DNA from: an uncultured Clostridia bacterium
GTDB lineage: Bacteria > Bacillota > Clostridia > RUG12999
NCBI GenBank assembly: GCA_934792465.1
Contig: CAKVOK010000004.1
Coordinates: 34,816-98,815 of the forward strand
DNA length: 64,000 nt
Direction of reading: 5' to 3'
Positions 32,477 to 41,294 of this stretch are shown piece after piece. Numbering within the stretch: position 1 is the first letter of the stretch; every line of letters begins with the position of its first letter. The translations under genes were made by a program, and so were the position numbers. The notes under the pieces are model-generated. The model had not been told where the DNA came from, made no database searches, and saw only the letters and a program-made list of their open reading frames with translations.

Positions 32477-33265
32477 TCAGCCGCCGATTTGGGCTTTAAG
32501 TCCGTAACTTTCGGCAATTTTAAGAAATCTTTTCATCAGCTCATCTCCCGGCGGAGAAATCTCGCCGAGCGTGTATTCCCTGCCGAGCCACCGGTATTTA
32601 TCCATACCCAGTCTGTGATACGGCAGCAGATGTATCTCATTCACGTTTTCAAGCGAAGCCGCAAATTTCGCAATTTCCGATATTTCAAAATCCGTAGCGT
32701 TGAACGTCGGTATCACCGGTACACGTATAATCAGGCGGTTCGCACGCTTCGCAATCAGCCGTGCGTTTTCGAGTATTCTCCCGTTCGGACTGCCCGTATA
32801 TTCCTTGTGTTTTTCGCTGTTCATATTCTTTATATCCATCAGAAACACATCGAGATACGGCAGTACCTTTTCCACATTTGCAAACGGGACGTTCGCCGTC
32901 GATTCTATCGCTGTTGAAATGCCGTTTTCCTTTGCTATCCGCAAAAGCGCCGCCGAAAAATCCGGCTGCAACAGACATTCTCCGCCCGAAAGCGTAATCC
33001 CTCCGCCCGAACGGCGGTAATACACAGAGTCGCGCATTACTCTTTCCATGGTCTCGCCGGCGGTTATATCCTCACCGACAATTTTCTTTTTGCCGTCCAT
33101 ATTCATAATTTCCGTTTCACGGTTCTGCGATTCCGGGTTGCAGCACCAGCGGCACCGCATTGCGCAGCCTTTGAGGAAAACTATTGTCCTTATGCCCGGC
33201 CCGTCATGAACGGAAAAACGCTGAATATCAAATATTCTTCCTTTTTCGTTGTAATATTCTTCCAT
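32477..33265 (-). CDS. Glycyl-radical enzyme activating enzyme (radical SAM)
   Basis: A 262-residue radical SAM protein. The cluster motif CAMRCRWC follows the family start IFDIQRFSVHDGPGIRTIVFLKG. GGITLSGGE and IKNMNSEKH are also conserved. The ferredoxin-like insertion with two extra clusters, usual in activases of diol dehydratases, is missing: only about 40 residues separate CCNPES from the GGGIT strand and they contain no cysteine. It generates the glycyl radical on the adjacent dehydratase, whose gene ends nine bases upstream. An AAGGAG site is present. Confidence 0.9.
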   Translation of the reverse strand: MEEYYNEKGRIFDIQRFSVHDGPGIRTIVFLKGCAMRCRWCCNPESQNRETEIMNMDGKKKIVGEDITAGETMERVMRDSVYYRRSGGGITLSGGECLLQPDFSAALLRIAKENGISTAIESTANVPFANVEKVLPYLDVFLMDIKNMNSEKHKEYTGSPNGRILENARLIAKRANRLIIRVPVIPTFNATDFEISEIAKFAASLENVNEIHLLPYHRLGMDKYRWLGREYTLGEISPPGDELMKRFLKIAESYGLKAQIGG

Positions 33266-33274
33266 AACCGCTCC

Positions 33275-35776
33275 TTAAAACGAGTTCTGCTCGGTTCTTC
33301 TTATAATATCGTCCTGCAAAGACCTCGAAAGCGTTGTAAACAATGCGCTGTAGCCTGCAACACGAACAACAAGACTCTTGTATTTTTCCGGATGTTCCTG
33401 TGCGTCGAGCAACGTTTCACGGCTGACAACATTAAACTGCATATGCATACCCTTGCGGTCGAAATATCCTCTTATGAGATTCACAAACGCATTCAGTCCG
33501 CTGAGTCCGGCAAGTGCCGACGGGTGAAACTTCATGTTAAACAGCGTTCCGTTTGAAGCTATTCCGTGGTCGAGCCTTGATACCGAGTTTGCCGCAGCCG
33601 TAGGTCCGTTCACGTCTTTTCCCGAACACGGTGATACGCCGTCCGCAACCGGTGTATGTGCGAATCTGCCGTCCGGGGTTGCGCCTGTCTGCGCACCGAG
33701 AGGAACGTTCGCCGAAACCGGATAAAGTCCCGCCTGGAACATACCGCCCCTCGGATTCCTATACTGCTCCAGAGGACGTGTATATGTATACGCCGCCTCA
33801 CGTGCAAGCTCGTCAACCTCGTCTATATCGTTTCCGAACTTCGGAAGCTCGTCTATAAGCTTCAAAATATAGTCGTATTTGCCCGATTCGCCGCTTACCT
33901 TATTATATATATCGGAAATGATTTTTTTGTCCGCTTTTATTCCCGACCTTTCGAGTTCGCTCGCTATTCTCGCCGTTATCTCTATGCTTTCCTTTTCGTC
34001 CGCACCCTTGCCGAAGTTGTTTTCGAGTGCTTCTTTAAGCTCTGCCATAGTGATTTTTTTATCATCATAAACCAGCTTTTTAACGGCATAAAGTCCGTCT
34101 GCCATATTCGCTATGCCGAAGCCCTGCGGTCCTGTGAAATTGTATATTGCTCCGCCTCTTTGAAGCGGTTTCCCTCTTTTTATGCAATCCTCGACCATGC
34201 AGGATTCGAACGGCAGCGGACAGCGTTCGCCGTGTGCCGTATCTATGGCATTATCGGAATTTACAAGCATTTTTATCATGTAATTCATCTGTGCCTTATA
34301 CGCATCGAAAAATTCTTCAAAGGTTTCCATTTTCGTAACATCGCCGGTTTCGGGAGATATTCTCACGCCCTCGTCCATGCCGTTTGAGAATACCAGTTCA
34401 AGCACACGGCACATATTGAAGAACGCTGCATCGTGCCAGCCCTCTGTCTTGCCGGCAACCTGCGGCTCAACGCAGCCTATTATATTGTAATTTCTTGCGT
34501 CCTCCATTGTAAGGCCTCGGCTTATCAGCGCCGGGATTATAACCTCATCGTTGTAATATGCAGGGAGTCCGACACCCGTTCTCGTAAGCTCCGCCGCCTT
34601 TATAAGGAAATCGTGCGGCGAACCGTTATGCACTCTGACGGAGAACGACGGCTGCGGCAGCAGTACGTGCATTGTCGCCTGAATACACATATACGAAAGC
34701 TCGTTTGTGGAATCTCTGCCGTCTTTCGTCTGACCGCCGGCTATGAGGTTTTGGAACAGGCTGTAGCCTGCGAAACCCTCTGCGGAAGCGGCGTCACGCA
34801 CCTTGTTCAAATCATTTAGCTTAACCCACATGCAGTCCATAAGCTCCTGTGCAAATTCTTTGTCTATCGTATCGCCCTTGAAATACGGATACATATACAT
34901 ATCAAATCTGCCCGGAGATATGGAATGTCCGCTCGATTCTACCTGCAAAAGCATTTGTATGAACCAGAACGACTGACATGCTTCGTAGAAGTCTCTCGCA
35001 CCCTTAGCCGGTACTCTCGCACAGTTTTCGGCTATTTTGAGAAGCTCCGCTTTTCTCTTTTCGTCATTACATTCTTTCGCCATATCCAAAGCCAGAAGCG
35101 CATATCTGCCGGCATAAACCTTGACGGCATCGCAACTTTCGGCAACGGCTTCGAGGAATTGCGATTTTTCAAAATATTCCGGATCCTCCGGTTTGCATTT
35201 TTCAAGCTCGGCATTCGCTTCCGCAATAATACCGTCCATACCCTCTGCAAGCACCTTGCCGTAGTCCACGGTGACGTGGCCTACTCCGTTATAAAAATAG
35301 TTTCCTGTAGTGAATATATTGTGTTCCATTGCAAGCTTGGCTTCCGGTGCCATATAGCTTGTGGCAAGTTCGCTTGTCGTTTTGCCTTTCCAATACGGAT
35401 ATACCTTTTTAAGCCTTGCTTTCGTTTCGTCCGATATGTAGAACGGGTCTGCGCTTCTTGTGCTTACCGTGTCAAATTCATCTTCAAGCCACGAATATGA
35501 AAATTCGGGGAATGTCTGGCAGCCTCTCGGCGCTTTCGTTGCGCTTCCGACTATAAGCTCGTCCTCGCGAATCGTTATCGGTATATTTTTGAGTATATGT
35601 GCGAACGCTTTCGCACGTCTTGAAATTATCGGCAGATTTTCCGTCTGCTTATACGATTCGGTTATAAGCTCGGCTCTGTCCGCTTCTATTTCGGGCATTT
35701 TCTCGTAAAGTGCCGAAATAAGCTTGTCAATTCTCGGTGATTTTGCAATGTTCTTGTATTCCTCTTTCACTTTCAT
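33275..35776 (-). CDS. Glycyl-radical 1,2-propanediol (diol) dehydratase
   Basis: An 833-residue glycyl-radical enzyme. The thiyl Cys435 sits in IIGCVEPQ and the radical Gly808 in RVAGYS. The GCVEPQ context with GWHDAAF is typical of the diol/glycerol dehydratase branch. The ATG at 35776 follows AAAGGA; an earlier in-frame codon would overlap the HAD gene. No long N-terminal shell-targeting extension is seen: the catalytic fold begins almost at once (SPRIDKLISAL). It dehydrates 1,2-propanediol to propionaldehyde without B12. Choline lyase is unlikely because the locus carries a class II aldolase. Confidence 0.92.
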   Translation of the reverse strand: MKVKEEYKNIAKSPRIDKLISALYEKMPEIEADRAELITESYKQTENLPIISRRAKAFAHILKNIPITIREDELIVGSATKAPRGCQTFPEFSYSWLEDEFDTVSTRSADPFYISDETKARLKKVYPYWKGKTTSELATSYMAPEAKLAMEHNIFTTGNYFYNGVGHVTVDYGKVLAEGMDGIIAEANAELEKCKPEDPEYFEKSQFLEAVAESCDAVKVYAGRYALLALDMAKECNDEKRKAELLKIAENCARVPAKGARDFYEACQSFWFIQMLLQVESSGHSISPGRFDMYMYPYFKGDTIDKEFAQELMDCMWVKLNDLNKVRDAASAEGFAGYSLFQNLIAGGQTKDGRDSTNELSYMCIQATMHVLLPQPSFSVRVHNGSPHDFLIKAAELTRTGVGLPAYYNDEVIIPALISRGLTMEDARNYNIIGCVEPQVAGKTEGWHDAAFFNMCRVLELVFSNGMDEGVRISPETGDVTKMETFEEFFDAYKAQMNYMIKMLVNSDNAIDTAHGERCPLPFESCMVEDCIKRGKPLQRGGAIYNFTGPQGFGIANMADGLYAVKKLVYDDKKITMAELKEALENNFGKGADEKESIEITARIASELERSGIKADKKIISDIYNKVSGESGKYDYILKLIDELPKFGNDIDEVDELAREAAYTYTRPLEQYRNPRGGMFQAGLYPVSANVPLGAQTGATPDGRFAHTPVADGVSPCSGKDVNGPTAAANSVSRLDHGIASNGTLFNMKFHPSALAGLSGLNAFVNLIRGYFDRKGMHMQFNVVSRETLLDAQEHPEKYKSLVVRVAGYSALFTTLSRSLQDDIIRRTEQNSF

Positions 35777-35780
35777 ACTC

Positions 35781-36506
35781 TCATTCCTTTCTGCAAATAA
35801 GTTTGTACAATTCTCCCGGCACGCTTGCACATTCTAAGTCGGCAGCTTTTCTCACTCTGATGTCCGCTCCCGGTGCTGCAAAGCTTTTGCCGGCAAATTC
35901 AAACAGGCTCACATCGTTCGTATTATCCCCGAACGCCAGCACATCGCTGCGGTCTGCGCCGAGCCTTTCGGCAAGCTCTTTCGCCGCACGTGCCTTGTCC
36001 GTGCCTTTTGACACAAGCTCCGTAATTCCGTTTCTTTCATATATAATATTAAATTTATTTTTTATTTCCTCATTCGGCTTTCCGCCGTATACAGCAAGCT
36101 TCAGAATACTTTCTTTAATCTCCGATACATCGGATATTTCGCACACTAATCCTTTGTATGCTTTTTTTATCTTCCTTATTAAATATTCGTTTTTCGATTT
36201 CACATACGCAATGCCCTTGCCGTATGCCGCAAAATCCGTCATGCCGCTTTGAATATCTTCTTTATTAATAGGATATTCAAAAAGCGTTTTCTTCCCATCG
36301 GCGCACAGTGCACCGTTGCTCGCACAGTAATATATGTCGGCGTCATCGAAGAAATCGCGCAATTCAAAATATGCTCTGCCGCTCGAAACGCAGAATATAT
36401 ATCCCGACTTTTTCAGCCTCGGCAGCAGCTGTTTCGTCCGCAAAAGCTGTATTCTGCTGTTTGAAAACAACAGCGTTCCGTCAAGGTCGCAAAATATAAG
36501 CTTCAT
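35781..36506 (-). CDS. Cof-type HAD-superfamily hydrolase
   Basis: A 241-residue HAD protein of subfamily IIB. Motif I is DLDGTLL (about 7-13), motif II SSGR, the lysine is in SKGTDKA, and the acidic motif IV is FGDNTNDVSLFE. Such enzymes dephosphorylate sugar phosphates or flavin and nucleotide phosphates. It is the first gene of the microcompartment transcript, directly after the promoter and four bases before the dehydratase start, an unusual but tightly linked position. It may clear a dead-end phosphate ester in deoxyhexose breakdown; the substrate is unknown. Confidence 0.82.
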   Translation of the reverse strand: MKLIFCDLDGTLLFSNSRIQLLRTKQLLPRLKKSGYIFCVSSGRAYFELRDFFDDADIYYCASNGALCADGKKTLFEYPINKEDIQSGMTDFAAYGKGIAYVKSKNEYLIRKIKKAYKGLVCEISDVSEIKESILKLAVYGGKPNEEIKNKFNIIYERNGITELVSKGTDKARAAKELAERLGADRSDVLAFGDNTNDVSLFEFAGKSFAAPGADIRVRKAADLECASVPGELYKLICRKE

Positions 36507-36536
36507 GTTTTTCCCTCTTAATCAATACTTATGTAT

Positions 36537-36565
36537 AGTATATCACATTTTCATTCAAAAGTCAA
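36537..36565 (-). promoter_or_regulatory. Main promoter of the microcompartment operon
   Basis: On the minus strand: TTGACT (36560-36565), a 17-base spacer, TATACT (36537-36542), about 30 bases before the HAD gene. It is divergent from the pst promoter. Confidence 0.7.
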
Positions 36566-36600
36566 CAGATTCAAACATAAAAATAAAAAAACACAGATTT

Positions 36601-36663
36601 TTAACATTTAACATACAATTAACATACGAATGGTTTCGGAATTAACATTGGATAGTGTATAAT
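36601..36663 (+). promoter_or_regulatory. PhoP-box promoter of pstSCAB-phoU
   Basis: Four TTAACA words lie at 36601, 36608, 36619 and 36642. Those at 36608 and 36619 are 11 bases apart and the last is two turns further, matching the direct-repeat phasing of Gram-positive PhoP boxes. TATAAT (36658-36663) is the -10. No -35 hexamer is present, as expected for an activator-dependent promoter. The cognate PhoP and PhoR genes lie 4.6 kb downstream. Confidence 0.7.
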
Positions 36664-36710
36664 TTAGCTGTAAACAAAAAATAATAAACAAAAAAGGAAT
36701 GGTGATTACC

Positions 36711-37574
36711 ATGAAAAAAATTACATCAATCATTTTATCCGCATTACTTGCGATGATCATTTTCGGCGGATGCGGAAACAGCAACTCAAACAACGGCACA
36801 AACCAAACGAGCGACAATACGCAGACGGAAAAACCGGCGCAGAGCGCTACCGTTTCGACAGACGGTTCGACATCAATGGAAAAGGTTATCGGCTATTTGA
36901 GCGAAAGCTACATGGAAGAAAACAAAAACGTAAAGGTAACATACAATCCGACAGGTTCGGGTGCAGGTATTCAGGCAGTAAGCGAAGGCAGATGCGATAT
37001 AGGACTTTCGAGCCGTGATTTGAAAGACGACGAAAAAACAACTCTCGACCAGACGGTTGTAGCAATCGACGGCATCGCAATAGTTGTAAATCCCGAAAAC
37101 AAGATTGAAGATTTGAGCGTTGAGCAGATAGGAAAAATTTACACAGGCGAAATAACAAACTGGAAAGACGTCGGCGGAGATGACAAACCGATAGTTCTCA
37201 TAGGCAGAGAAGCCGCTTCCGGTACAAGAGACGGTTTTGAATCCATAACAGGTACAAAAGATAAATGCAAATACAACCAGGAACTTACATCAACGGGCGA
37301 TGTAATACAGACGGTATCAAGCAATCCGAATGCCATAGGCTACGCTTCTCTTGCAGCAATCAAAGACACCGTAAAAGCCCTGAGCGTTGAGAATGTTAAA
37401 CCCTCAAAAGACACAATACAGAACAAGACATACAAAATTCAGAGAGATTTCGTTCTCGTAACAAAGAAAGACACAAAGCTTAGTGATGCCGTACAGAAAT
37501 TCTTCGACTTCGCAACAAGCAAAGAAGCAGACGCACTGATTGAAAAAGCAGGAGCAATCCCCGTAGTAAGATAA
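36711..37574 (+). CDS. pstS: Phosphate ABC transporter substrate-binding lipoprotein
   Basis: A 287-residue protein. The signal sequence ends in a lipobox (FGGC), giving a membrane-anchored lipoprotein. Phosphate-binding segments include STDGSTSMEKV, SSRDLKDDE, GREAASGTRDGFE and TGDVIQTVSSNPNAIGYAS. The ATG at 36711 is chosen as the start of the signal peptide; an in-frame ATG at 36699 lies too close to the AAGGAA site. First gene of the pst operon, preceded by the Pho box. A short hairpin element follows before pstC. Confidence 0.9.
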   Translation: MKKITSIILSALLAMIIFGGCGNSNSNNGTNQTSDNTQTEKPAQSATVSTDGSTSMEKVIGYLSESYMEENKNVKVTYNPTGSGAGIQAVSEGRCDIGLSSRDLKDDEKTTLDQTVVAIDGIAIVVNPENKIEDLSVEQIGKIYTGEITNWKDVGGDDKPIVLIGREAASGTRDGFESITGTKDKCKYNQELTSTGDVIQTVSSNPNAIGYASLAAIKDTVKALSVENVKPSKDTIQNKTYKIQRDFVLVTKKDTKLSDAVQKFFDFATSKEADALIEKAGAIPVVR

Positions 37575-37581
37575 AAGGCTT

Positions 37582-37631
37582 GAAGAAAATTGCCCGCATC
37601 GCCCAAGACGGTAATTCGGACAATTTTCTTT
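37582..37631 (+). repeat. Intercistronic hairpin between pstS and pstC
   Basis: GAAAATTGCCCG pairs with CGGACAATTTTC around a GC-rich loop. The sequence matches the spacer at 32378-32473. Its place after pstS suits a stem that raises substrate-binding protein output over the permease; this is inferred. Confidence 0.55.
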
Positions 37632-37666
37632 CAACTTATATTTGCGAAAGGAATTAGTGTATAAGT

Positions 37667-38536
37667 ATGAAAAACTCAAAAACAAAAGTAATCGAAAATA
37701 TAATGAACGCAATTTTCACGGTATGCGGTCTTGCCGCCCTTGCTTTTGTGATAATCATAACGGCTTTTCTTCTGGTATCCGGTATGCCGGCAATAAGGGA
37801 AATAGGAATAGCCAAATTCCTGTTCGGCAAGATATGGAGTCCGACGAGCGCAAATCCGCAGTATGGAATCCTGCCGTTCATACTATCCTCCGTTGCCGGC
37901 ACTGCCGGTGCAATCGTTATCGGAGTTCCGATAGGTCTTATGTGCGCAATATACATATCGAAATTTGCGCCGGAAAAAGCAAGCTCGCTTATCGGCTCCG
38001 CCGTTGAGCTTTTAGCCGGAATACCGTCCGTTGTATACGGTCTTGTCGGCATGATAATTATCGTCCCGGCTGTCCGCAATCTGTTCGGACTTCCGGACGG
38101 TGCAAACCTCTTTTCGGCGATTATCGTACTTGCCGTTATGATCCTCCCATCTGTCATAAGCGTTTCCAAAACTGCGATAAAAGCCGTACCGAAAGAATAT
38201 GAGGAAGGTTCTTTGGCACTCGGCGCAACAAAGACCGAAACCGTTTTCAAAATCGTTGTTCCGGCGGCGAAAAGCGGAATACTCGCTTCCGTCGTGCTCG
38301 GCATAGGCAGAGCGATAGGCGAAGCCATGGCGGTAATGATGGTATCGGGAAATGCGGCGAATATGCCGGGCATTTTCAAAAGCGTGCGATTTCTGACAAC
38401 GGCAGTCGCTTCCGAGATGTCGTATTCCTCCGGATTGCAGAGAAAAGCGCTCTTTTCCATAGCACTCGTACTGTTTATATTTATACTTATTATAAATATT
38501 GTTCTGAACACGGTTGTAAAAAATAAAAAGAGGTAA
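37667..38536 (+). CDS. pstC: Phosphate ABC transporter permease
   Basis: A 289-residue membrane protein with six predicted helices. The permease loop with EYEEGSLALGATKTETVFKIV docks the ATPase. GIPSVVYGLVGM is typical of Pst permeases. The closest ribosome site (AAAGGAA) is somewhat far from the ATG. It lies six bases before pstA. Confidence 0.9.
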   Translation: MKNSKTKVIENIMNAIFTVCGLAALAFVIIITAFLLVSGMPAIREIGIAKFLFGKIWSPTSANPQYGILPFILSSVAGTAGAIVIGVPIGLMCAIYISKFAPEKASSLIGSAVELLAGIPSVVYGLVGMIIIVPAVRNLFGLPDGANLFSAIIVLAVMILPSVISVSKTAIKAVPKEYEEGSLALGATKTETVFKIVVPAAKSGILASVVLGIGRAIGEAMAVMMVSGNAANMPGIFKSVRFLTTAVASEMSYSSGLQRKALFSIALVLFIFILIINIVLNTVVKNKKR

Positions 38537-38541
38537 TCCGT

Positions 38542-39405
38542 ATGCAAAACAAAATTTCAAAAACACGAAGAATAAAAGACGGCATTGCAAACTTTCTGAT
38601 GTATTTCGCCGCCGGCGCAATACTTCTGCTGCTTGCATTAATCATAGGATATATACTTTTCAGAGGTCTACCGAACATAACGGTTAAGCTCCTGACGACA
38701 AAACCGAGTCTTATACGTGAAACCGTGGGAATCCTCCCAAATATACTGAACACGGTGTACATTATACTTATGACTCTGATTGTCGTTCTTCCTCTCGGCG
38801 TAGGCGCTGCGGTATATCTTACCGAATATGCGAAAAACCGAAAGCTTGTGCAGATAATCGAGCTTGCGACGGAAACGCTCGCCGGAATACCGTCCATCAT
38901 ATACGGTCTTGTCGGTATGCTTATATTCGTACAGTTTTTCTCTCTCGGAACAAGCCTTGCCGCAGGCTCGCTCACGCTTGTTATAATGACGCTTCCGACA
39001 ATCATACGAACGGTGCAGGAAAGCCTCAAGACCGTTCCGAACAGCTACCGTGAGGGTGCACTGGCGCTCGGCAGCGGAAAATGGCGCATGATAAGGACAG
39101 TAGTTCTTCCCTCCGCCGTAGACGGTATCGTTTCCGGCTGTATCCTTTCCATAGGCAGAATAGTCGGCGAAAGCGCCGCACTGCTTTTCACGGCCGGCAT
39201 GGCGAACGAAATCATAAGCTTCATAAATGCGCCGAAGCCGAACCAGCCGGGTTCTACGCTCACCGTTGCGCTTTATATGTACGCAAAGGAGCGTGGAGAT
39301 TTCGACATAGCGTTTGCAATCGCCGCAATACTTCTGATACTTACATTTATTATAAATACTGCCGCCAAGCTTGCGGCGAAAAAGCTGAAAAAGGGGGAAC
39401 AGTAA
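38542..39405 (+). CDS. pstA: Phosphate ABC transporter permease
   Basis: A 287-residue membrane protein paralogous to PstC. It has GIPSIIYGLVGM, the EAA-type loop YREGALALGSGKWRMIRTV and IGRIVGESAAL. An AGAGGTAA site precedes the start. It abuts pstB without a gap and forms the channel with PstC. Confidence 0.9.
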   Translation: MQNKISKTRRIKDGIANFLMYFAAGAILLLLALIIGYILFRGLPNITVKLLTTKPSLIRETVGILPNILNTVYIILMTLIVVLPLGVGAAVYLTEYAKNRKLVQIIELATETLAGIPSIIYGLVGMLIFVQFFSLGTSLAAGSLTLVIMTLPTIIRTVQESLKTVPNSYREGALALGSGKWRMIRTVVLPSAVDGIVSGCILSIGRIVGESAALLFTAGMANEIISFINAPKPNQPGSTLTVALYMYAKERGDFDIAFAIAAILLILTFIINTAAKLAAKKLKKGEQ

Positions 39406-40158
39406 ATGAGCGGAATCATAACAGCCGAGCATTTGAACTTGTGGTATGAAACGAATCATGCTCTAAAGGATATTAACATAGAAATACCCGAAAAGAAGAT
39501 TACTGCGCTGATAGGCCCGTCCGGCTGCGGAAAATCAACATTTTTAAAAACGCTCAACCGAATGAACGACCTTGTTGAGGGGTGCAGAATCGAGGGGAAA
39601 ATATCTCTCGGCGAAACGGATATATACAAGGACACGGACGTAACGGAACTCAGAAAGCGTGTCGGCATGGTGTTCCAGAAGCCGAATCCGTTTCCGATGA
39701 GCATTTACGACAACATCGCATACGGTCCGAGAATACACGGAATAAAATCTAAAATCAAGCTTGACAAGATTGTTGAGCGTTCTCTGAAACAGGCGGCAAT
39801 ATGGGACGAATGTAAAGACAGACTGAAAAAAAGTGCGCTTTCCATGAGCGGCGGTCAGCAGCAAAGGCTCTGCATCGCACGTGCGCTCGCCGTTGAGCCG
39901 GAAATTCTGCTGATGGACGAACCGACCTCGGCACTCGACCCTATTTCCACATCAAAAATCGAGGACCTTGCACTGGAGCTGAAAGAAAAATATACAATAA
40001 TAATCGTCACACATAATATGCAGCAGGCGGTGCGAATCGCCGACAAGACGGCTTTCTTCCTGCTCGGCGAAATAATAGAATTTGACGATACGGAAAAAAT
40101 GTTTTCCACTCCTGCCGACAAGCGCACGGAGGATTATATTACAGGGAGGTTCGGATAA
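39406..40158 (+). CDS. pstB: Phosphate ABC transporter ATP-binding protein
   Basis: A 250-residue ATPase. Walker A is GPSGCGKST (about 33-41), the signature SMSGGQQQR, Walker B EILLMDEPTSALD, and the switch histidine sits in VTHNMQQA. The LYKDTDVTELR-like segment and PKPNPFPMSIYDN are characteristic of PstB. Its stop overlaps the phoU start by one base. Confidence 0.95.
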   Translation: MSGIITAEHLNLWYETNHALKDINIEIPEKKITALIGPSGCGKSTFLKTLNRMNDLVEGCRIEGKISLGETDIYKDTDVTELRKRVGMVFQKPNPFPMSIYDNIAYGPRIHGIKSKIKLDKIVERSLKQAAIWDECKDRLKKSALSMSGGQQQRLCIARALAVEPEILLMDEPTSALDPISTSKIEDLALELKEKYTIIIVTHNMQQAVRIADKTAFFLLGEIIEFDDTEKMFSTPADKRTEDYITGRFG

Positions 40159-40811
40159 TGAGAAAAAAATTCAACGAACAGCTTTCGCAGCTTAATACGG
40201 AGCTTATAAGCATGGGTGCGCTTTGCGAGGACGCAATTTCGTCTGCCGCAAAATATCTGATTGACCATGATTCTTCTTTCAAAAACAAAATATTTGAGGC
40301 GGACAGTCAGATAGACCAAAAGGAGAGGGATATTGAGAACCTCTGCATGAAGCTGCTTTTGCAGCAGCAGCCTGTCGCAAGCGATTTGAGAACGATTTCT
40401 TCGGCACTCAAAATGATTTCCGACATGGAGCGTATCGGCGACCAGGCTTCGGACATTGCCGAAATGGTATGTTTCGTGAACGAGAGCGGACTGGGCGGCA
40501 AGGTTCATATAGCCGACATGGCACGTGCGACTATCAAGATGGTGACAGACAGCGTAGATTCTTTCGTGAAGAGCGATATTGAAACGGCATACGAGGTTAT
40601 CCGCCACGATGATATTGTGGACGGATTGTTTTTGAAAGTAAAAAAAGAACTTATTTCCGGTCTGAAAGACGAATCGGACAATGCGGAAGCATTAATTGAC
40701 CTGCTTATGATTGCCAAATATTTCGAGCGTATCGGCGACCATGCGGAAAATATTGCCGAATGGGTAATTTATTCAATAACAGGAAAACATGAAACTATTG
40801 AAAATATGTAA
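40158..40811 (+). CDS. phoU: Phosphate signalling protein PhoU
   Basis: A 217-residue all-helical protein with two PhoU repeats, each carrying the metal-binding signature (MERIGDQASDIAEM and FERIGDHAENIAEW). PhoU connects PstB with the PhoR kinase to signal phosphate sufficiency. Last gene of the pst operon. A promoter-like sequence for the downstream regulators overlaps its 3' end. Confidence 0.93.
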   Translation: MRKKFNEQLSQLNTELISMGALCEDAISSAAKYLIDHDSSFKNKIFEADSQIDQKERDIENLCMKLLLQQQPVASDLRTISSALKMISDMERIGDQASDIAEMVCFVNESGLGGKVHIADMARATIKMVTDSVDSFVKSDIETAYEVIRHDDIVDGLFLKVKKELISGLKDESDNAEALIDLLMIAKYFERIGDHAENIAEWVIYSITGKHETIENM

Positions 40812-40826
40812 ATTTTATGTTATACT
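40798..40826 (+). promoter_or_regulatory. Probable promoter of phoP-phoR
   Basis: TTGAAA (40798-40803), a 17-base spacer and TATACT (40821-40826). It starts inside phoU. The resulting leader of about 460 bases would contain the whole repeat element that follows. Confidence 0.5.
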
Positions 40827-40830
40827 ATAA

Positions 40831-41257
40831 GTGATTGTAAAAAGAAACAATTTAGCTGTCGAGTGAAATATACAAAACTTATTCAGCGGCACTCGCTAAC
40901 GCCTCCCTTGTGTAAAGGCGCCGGAAGCTGCCGTGCAGCGGAGGTGTGGGGACCGCCTATGGCGGTGGAGGGATTGTAAATGGCTGTATATGCTACGTAA
41001 TAACGTAGGCGCAAAACCTACAACCCCTCAGACGGCATACGCCGCCAGCTCCCCTTACACAGGGGAGCCTATCGAAGTCCGTACAGACCCTATTCAGCGG
41101 CACAAACTAACGCCTCCCCTGTGTAAAGGGAGGGGGACCACGCCAGCGGTGGAAGGGTTGTCAAAGCCCATATGTAAGGCGCCGGAAGCTGCCGTGCAGC
41201 GGAGGTGTGGGGACCACGTTAGCGGTGGAAGGGTTGTTATAAAACCTTTACAATCAC
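40831..41257. mobile_element. MITE-like composite repeat element with terminal inverted repeats
   Basis: The termini GTGATTGTAAA (40831-40841) and TTTACAATCAC (41247-41257) are perfect 11-base inverted repeats. Inside are at least three copies of a GC-rich unit: ATTCAGCGGCAC followed by CTAACGCCTCCC, CTGCCGTGCAGCGGAGGTGTG and GGTGGAAGGGTTGT, plus an inverted partial copy near 41018-41076. No open frame resembles a transposase, so it would be non-autonomous. It fills the 483-base gap between phoU and phoP. Confidence 0.55.
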
Positions 41258-41294
41258 CCGACAGACAAACTAACATCAAGGAGTATGATAATCT

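Noticed and set aside
36699..36710. Earlier ATG for pstS
   Set aside because: It lies directly on the AAGGAA ribosome site and would put non-hydrophobic residues before the signal peptide.
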